Position numbers and translations under genes: made by a program. The notes under the pieces are model-generated. The model was given only the letters and a program-made list of their open reading frames with translations, was not told the origin of the DNA and did no database searches. DNA of 20,561 nt from Streptomyces cellulosae (GTDB lineage Bacteria; Actinomycetota; Actinomycetes; Streptomycetales; Streptomycetaceae), in contig NZ_JOEV01000078.1 in the NCBI RefSeq assembly GCF_000721105.1, forward strand, positions 1 through 20,561, written 5' to 3'. How positions within the stretch are numbered: position 1 is the first letter of the stretch; the number at the start of each line of letters is the position of its first letter. Shown in pieces: positions 17,033 to 20,561 of the stretch.

Positions 17033-20000
17033 CTAGCACCGTTTACTTATGTTGATTTTGCATACCTGGTCACCCGGTTTCAGCCCCAGCTTCTTCAGCT
17101 GCCGTGATATCTGCGATCCGATGCTCCGATTGACGGAGCTGTCGAGCGGCGTCATATTCGACACGTCGTCCGCACCACCGAGCTGCAGCTCAAGGATGTG
17201 ATCGATGTCCGACCCATCCACCGTCTCGTTGCCCGCGCGACGCCACATGTCCGCAGCGCTCCCAGAGCGCTCCACCTTCGTCACCACCAGCTTGCCGGCG
17301 GACCCAGCAGCGTTGAGAGCAGCAACCTTGCGATCCGCGGCGGCTATCTGGTCCGCATTCCAGCTCTTCTTGTACTTGAGCTCAAGCGTCGCACCATCGC
17401 AGTTGTGGACAAGGACGGGAGTGTTCCCCGCCTTCACATAGTACGTGTGGAGGCTGCCGATGGTGAGGTCGTAGGTGGTGGTGTTCGCGTGGTAGAGGCG
17501 GACGCCGGTGACCTCGGCGGTGCCGGTCGGGGTCTGCAGGACGTCTCCGGTGTGGAGGTCCTTGGCGTCGACGAACGCCGACTGGGTCTCGTCGTAGAAC
17601 GGGTGGTGGAACGTCGTCGTCAGGTGCGCGTCCTGCGCGGCCGATGTGTCTCCCGCCGCTGCGCCGGGCGTCGCAGCCTTGGTGTCCTTGGCGGACGTCG
17701 CGCTGCTGACCGCCGCCACCGGTGCCGTCGCCGGCTCCTGGCCGTGGCCGTGGCTCGCCGCCAGCGCGCCCAGTACCGCCGCCGAGGCCGCGAGGCCGAA
17801 GGCCGCCTTCCTAGCCACCTTCCGGGCCAGGGAGGACTTCGCCCCGTCCTTCACCGTCTGCTTCGCCGCTGACTGGGCCGCCTTCTTGATGGTGACGTCG
17901 ACGAAGTCGTGGTCCGTGTGCGTCACGATCACTGCGGTGACCTTGTGCGCCGCCGTACCCGCAGCCCCGGGCACCGAGTTGGCGATCGTGTCACCAACTC
18001 GGACATGGTCGATGGCCTTCGTCGAACCGTCGGCCATCAGGACCCGCGTGCCCGCGGTGAAGCTGTGACACTCCACTGCGCTCGACCCCGACTGACTCCG
18101 CGTCCCCGCCCCCTCCGACTGCGCCGCCGAAGCCGCCTCGTCCGTGGCATCCGCCGCCGCGGAATCACCGGCCTCGGTCACTCCCTTGCCGAACAGGCCG
18201 CCCACGGCCTCCATCGCCTTGGGCGCCACCTTCGCCAGGAACTTGCCGCCGAGGCTGCCCAGCGCGCCACCGAGCGCGCCCGCGGCCGCACCCTCCACAG
18301 CCGAGCCCGCGAACGCACCCGCGCTGCAGTCACCGCCGCCGTCCTGCGCGCACTTGAAGCCCTGCTCGACCAGGGAACCCGCCGCACCCGCCAGCGCGGC
18401 GCAGCCGATCGTGCCCACGCCCGCGGTCGCCGCCTCACAGCCGGCGAACACCGCCGTGGAGACCACGAACGACGTGATCGCCGCCGCATGATGCTTCACG
18501 AACTTCGCCGTCGACTTCGCCGCCGACACCGTCGCGTGATACGCCGTCCGCGTCGCATGAGCGACCGCCTTCGCCGCCTTCTTCACCGCGTGCGCGACCT
18601 TGTGCGCCGCGTGCTTGACCGCGTGCACCACCCGGTGCACGACATGCGACACCTTGTGATACGCGGTATGCACCGCATGGACCGCCGCGTGATACGCGCG
18701 TCTGACATGCCGGGACGCGTAGTGGTACACGCGCCGCGTCACCCGCACCGTCGCCCGGTACACGTCCCGCACGCGGTGGACCACCTTGTGCGCCGCGTGC
18801 TTGACCGCGTGCACGACCTTGCGCGCCACGTGCTTGACCGCGTGGTAGACCTTGTGCGCCGCGTGCGAGACGGCCTTCTTGACGTGGTGCACGGCCTTCT
18901 TCGCCCCGCACACCACGTCGTACCAGGAGCAGTTGCCCGACTCGTCCGTACCCGCCATCGGGTTGTCGTCGACGTACGCGAACGGGTTCGCCGCCACCGA
19001 GTTCGGCACCGCGTCCAGCGACACGCTGTCCTTGTTCAGGAAGTCGCCCGTGCCGGGGTTGTACCAGCGCGAGGCGGTGCCCACGTCGCCCGTGCCCGGT
19101 TCCGTCCAGCCCGACTGGAAGCCCAGGTGACCGGTGACCGTGTCGGTCGGGGAGACCACCTTGCCGAGCGGGTCGTACGACGCCGAACCCGCCAGGGACG
19201 TGGCGCCCGACGTGAAGGTGCCGACCACGTCGCTGTGCTGGTCCGTCAGGGCCAGCGCCCCCGTGCCGCCCGCCGGCTTGACGCCGATCACGCCGCCCGC
19301 CGGGTCGTACGTGTACGTGTTGTCCTCGTCCGAGGCGATCGTGTTGTCCGCGCCCGAGTAGGCGAAGGTCCGCGTCGACTGGTCCGTGGTGTCGGTGTCG
19401 GTGATGTTCCGGCCCAGCGCGTCCAGCGTGTACGACTGCGTTCCGGCCGTGATCTGGCCGCCGAACGCGTCCGTCTTGTACTGCACCGACCCCGACGCCT
19501 GCGACTCCTGCGTCATCGTGCCGCGCGCCGAGTAGCCGTAGGTGTTCGTGCCGTCCGACGTCAGCTCGTCACGGGCGTCGTACGTGTACACGTCCGCGCC
19601 GTTGCGGATCCGGTTGCCGGAGGCGTCGTACGCGTACTGCGTCGTGTTCGTGCCGTTGTTCCACGAGGTCAGACGGTCCGACCAGTCGTAGGTGTAGGTG
19701 TTCGCCGACGCGCCCGACACTCCCGTCGTCGTCTTCGACGTCAGGTTGCCGTTGTGGTCGTAGCCGTACGTGAAGCTCGCCAGCGTCGACGCGCCCTGCG
19801 TCAGCACGTCGCTCGTCAGGTTGTGGGTGCTGTCGTAGCCGAAGGTGCGCGTCTGGCCCGTCGAGCCGTACTTGACCGTCTTCGGGTTGTTCAACTGGTC
19901 GTAGGTATACGTCAGTTGGGTGCCGGTCGCCGCGTCGTTCAGGGAGGACAGGCGGCCTGCCGTGTCGTAGCCGTACGACGTGGTGCCCGCCGCGTCCGTC

Positions 20001-20561
20001 CGCGTCAGCATCGACGCGTCGTCGTTGTACGTGAAGCTGGAGGAGCCGGCCGAGCCGGACGCCGTGAGGACGTCGTCCCGGTCGTCGTAGGTGAACGCGT
20101 CGTGCGTGGCGGCCTGGTGGTCCGCCGCCCCCGTGATGCCCGCCTCGTCCGTGTCCGCCGACAGCACCCGGCCGTCCGCGTCGTAGTTGAAGCTGCGCTT
20201 CGCCGTCGCCGCGTCCGCGCCGGAGCCGGACATCGTCTTCAGCTGGCCGTTCGGGTCGTACGTCATCGACGTCGTGACGCCGCCCGGCAGCGTGGCCGTC
20301 GTCAGTTGGCCGTCCGCGTCGTAGGCGAACGTCGTGGTCGAGTCGGCGGCCGAGGTGTACTGGGCGGTCGTCGGCGCGATCACCTTCTCCTGCTGGCCCC
20401 ACGGCGTGTACGTGTAGCGCCAGGAGTTGCCGCGGCCGTCGGTGAAGCGGGTGCGGTTGCCGGCCGCGTCGTAGCCGAAGGTCGTGGTGATCGAGGTGGC
20501 CGCGTCGACGGGTTCCACCTGCTGGGTGATCGTGCCCGCCGCGTCGTACGTCCAGCGCGTG
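17033..20561 (-). CDS. Rhs/YD-repeat polymorphic toxin with Hint domain and C-terminal HNH-like nuclease (5' end outside window)
   Basis: The frame is open to the window edge, so the N-terminus is missing (1175 residues visible). Numbering below starts at the GTG at 20518. About 13 YD repeats (YDAAGN, YDADGQ, YDHNGN and others, about 15-450) form the Rhs shell. The Rhs core-associated region is 455-530 (SRWYNPGTGDFLNKD, NPFAYVDDNPM). A His/Lys/Ala-rich repeat follows (537-680), then an Ala/Gly-rich hydrophobic region (about 680-780). A Hint domain spans 815-1040, starting with C817 in VECHSFTAGTRVLMADGS and ending VLVHNC. Hint cuts itself to free the toxin. The tip (1041-1161) carries DIDHILELQLGG-N-PLDSSVNRS (D1106, H1107, E1110, N1121, N1130), an HNH-type metal-finger pattern, so a nuclease is likely. 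The Hint domain has an internal insertion. The candidate immunity gene follows immediately. The tip is AT-richer than the body. Confidence 0.88.
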   Translation of the reverse strand, partial: TRWTYDAAGTITQQVEPVDAATSITTTFGYDAAGNRTRFTDGRGNSWRYTYTPWGQQEKVIAPTTAQYTSAADSTTTFAYDADGQLTTATLPGGVTTSMTYDPNGQLKTMSGSGADAATAKRSFNYDADGRVLSADTDEAGITGAADHQAATHDAFTYDDRDDVLTASGSAGSSSFTYNDDASMLTRTDAAGTTSYGYDTAGRLSSLNDAATGTQLTYTYDQLNNPKTVKYGSTGQTRTFGYDSTHNLTSDVLTQGASTLASFTYGYDHNGNLTSKTTTGVSGASANTYTYDWSDRLTSWNNGTNTTQYAYDASGNRIRNGADVYTYDARDELTSDGTNTYGYSARGTMTQESQASGSVQYKTDAFGGQITAGTQSYTLDALGRNITDTDTTDQSTRTFAYSGADNTIASDEDNTYTYDPAGGVIGVKPAGGTGALALTDQHSDVVGTFTSGATSLAGSASYDPLGKVVSPTDTVTGHLGFQSGWTEPGTGDVGTASRWYNPGTGDFLNKDSVSLDAVPNSVAANPFAYVDDNPMAGTDESGNCSWYDVVCGAKKAVHHVKKAVSHAAHKVYHAVKHVARKVVHAVKHAAHKVVHRVRDVYRATVRVTRRVYHYASRHVRRAYHAAVHAVHTAYHKVSHVVHRVVHAVKHAAHKVAHAVKKAAKAVAHATRTAYHATVSAAKSTAKFVKHHAAAITSFVVSTAVFAGCEAATAGVGTIGCAALAGAAGSLVEQGFKCAQDGGGDCSAGAFAGSAVEGAAAGALGGALGSLGGKFLAKVAPKAMEAVGGLFGKGVTEAGDSAAADATDEAASAAQSEGAGTRSQSGSSAVECHSFTAGTRVLMADGSTKAIDHVRVGDTIANSVPGAAGTAAHKVTAVIVTHTDHDFVDVTIKKAAQSAAKQTVKDGAKSSLARKVARKAAFGLAASAAVLGALAASHGHGQEPATAPVAAVSSATSAKDTKAATPGAAAGDTSAAQDAHLTTTFHHPFYDETQSAFVDAKDLHTGDVLQTPTGTAEVTGVRLYHANTTTYDLTIGSLHTYYVKAGNTPVLVHNCDGATLELKYKKSWNADQIAAADRKVAALNAAGSAGKLVVTKVERSGSAADMWRRAGNETVDGSDIDHILELQLGGADDVSNMTPLDSSVNRSIGSQISRQLKKLGLKPGDQVCKINISKRC
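18479..18910 (-). repeat. His/Lys/Ala-rich 11-residue repeat region in the Rhs toxin
   Basis: About 144 residues built from degenerate units like VVHAVKHAAHK. At DNA level a 32-base stretch at 18597-18628 is repeated exactly at 18783-18814 (GTGCGCCGCGTGCTTGACCG within it). The spacing suits an amphipathic helix with His and Lys on one face. It lies between the Rhs core and the hydrophobic region. Confidence 0.85.

Noticed and set aside
18479..18910. CRISPR-like repeats in the Rhs gene
   Set aside because: The repeats are irregular, lie in frame within a coding sequence and encode a helical protein repeat. No uniform spacers or cas genes are present.

Overview
The window is from a high-GC actinobacterium, almost certainly a Streptomyces. 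Codons end mostly in G or C, GTG and TTG starts with GGAGG-type Shine-Dalgarno sites are common, and the eno / divIC / DUF501 / ppx and mazG order is that of the S. coelicolor SCO3089-SCO3101 region. It also parallels mazG-lpqU-eno-Rv1024-Rv1025-Rv1026 of Mycobacterium tuberculosis. Nearly every gene is on the minus strand, so the text below follows transcription from high to low coordinates.

Right third (about 13.2-20.6 kb), accessory: a 5'-truncated Rhs/YD-repeat protein (17033 to the window edge) ends in a His/Lys/Ala-rich helical repeat, a Hint (intein-like) autoprocessing domain and a small HNH-like nuclease domain. That is the layout of a polymorphic toxin. Sixteen bases downstream is an unrecognised 182-residue protein (16468-17016), the natural candidate for its immunity protein. 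Toxin tip and partner gene are less GC-rich than the Rhs body. Next come a gene-free, lower-GC stretch, the only plus-strand gene (a solitary PemK/MazF-like protein with a duplicated C-terminus), a relic of an IS701-type transposase, and three genes for a secreted DUF1906 glycosidase-like protein, a small membrane protein and a membrane-anchored BMP-like half-domain.

Middle (about 8.5-13.2 kb): a SurA-like lipoprotein with a TTG start, mazG (probably leaderless, with a DnaA box upstream) coupled by a GTGA overlap to a cytochrome P450, then two paralogous secreted Rpf-LysM muralytic enzymes. The downstream one (rpfA) has a ydaO-type c-di-AMP riboswitch in its leader.

Left part (0.1-7.5 kb), core: enolase, the septal membrane protein DivIC/FtsB, DUF501 and an exopolyphosphatase overlapping DUF501 by GTGA, then a type II NADH dehydrogenase with a Rex-type operator upstream, and a cyclopropane-fatty-acyl-phospholipid synthase. 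Strong hairpins separate the units. Themes are central and redox metabolism (eno, ndh with Rex), nucleotide and polyphosphate housekeeping (mazG, ppx) and cell-wall growth and germination (rpf genes, divIC). The competition module is inserted at the right.
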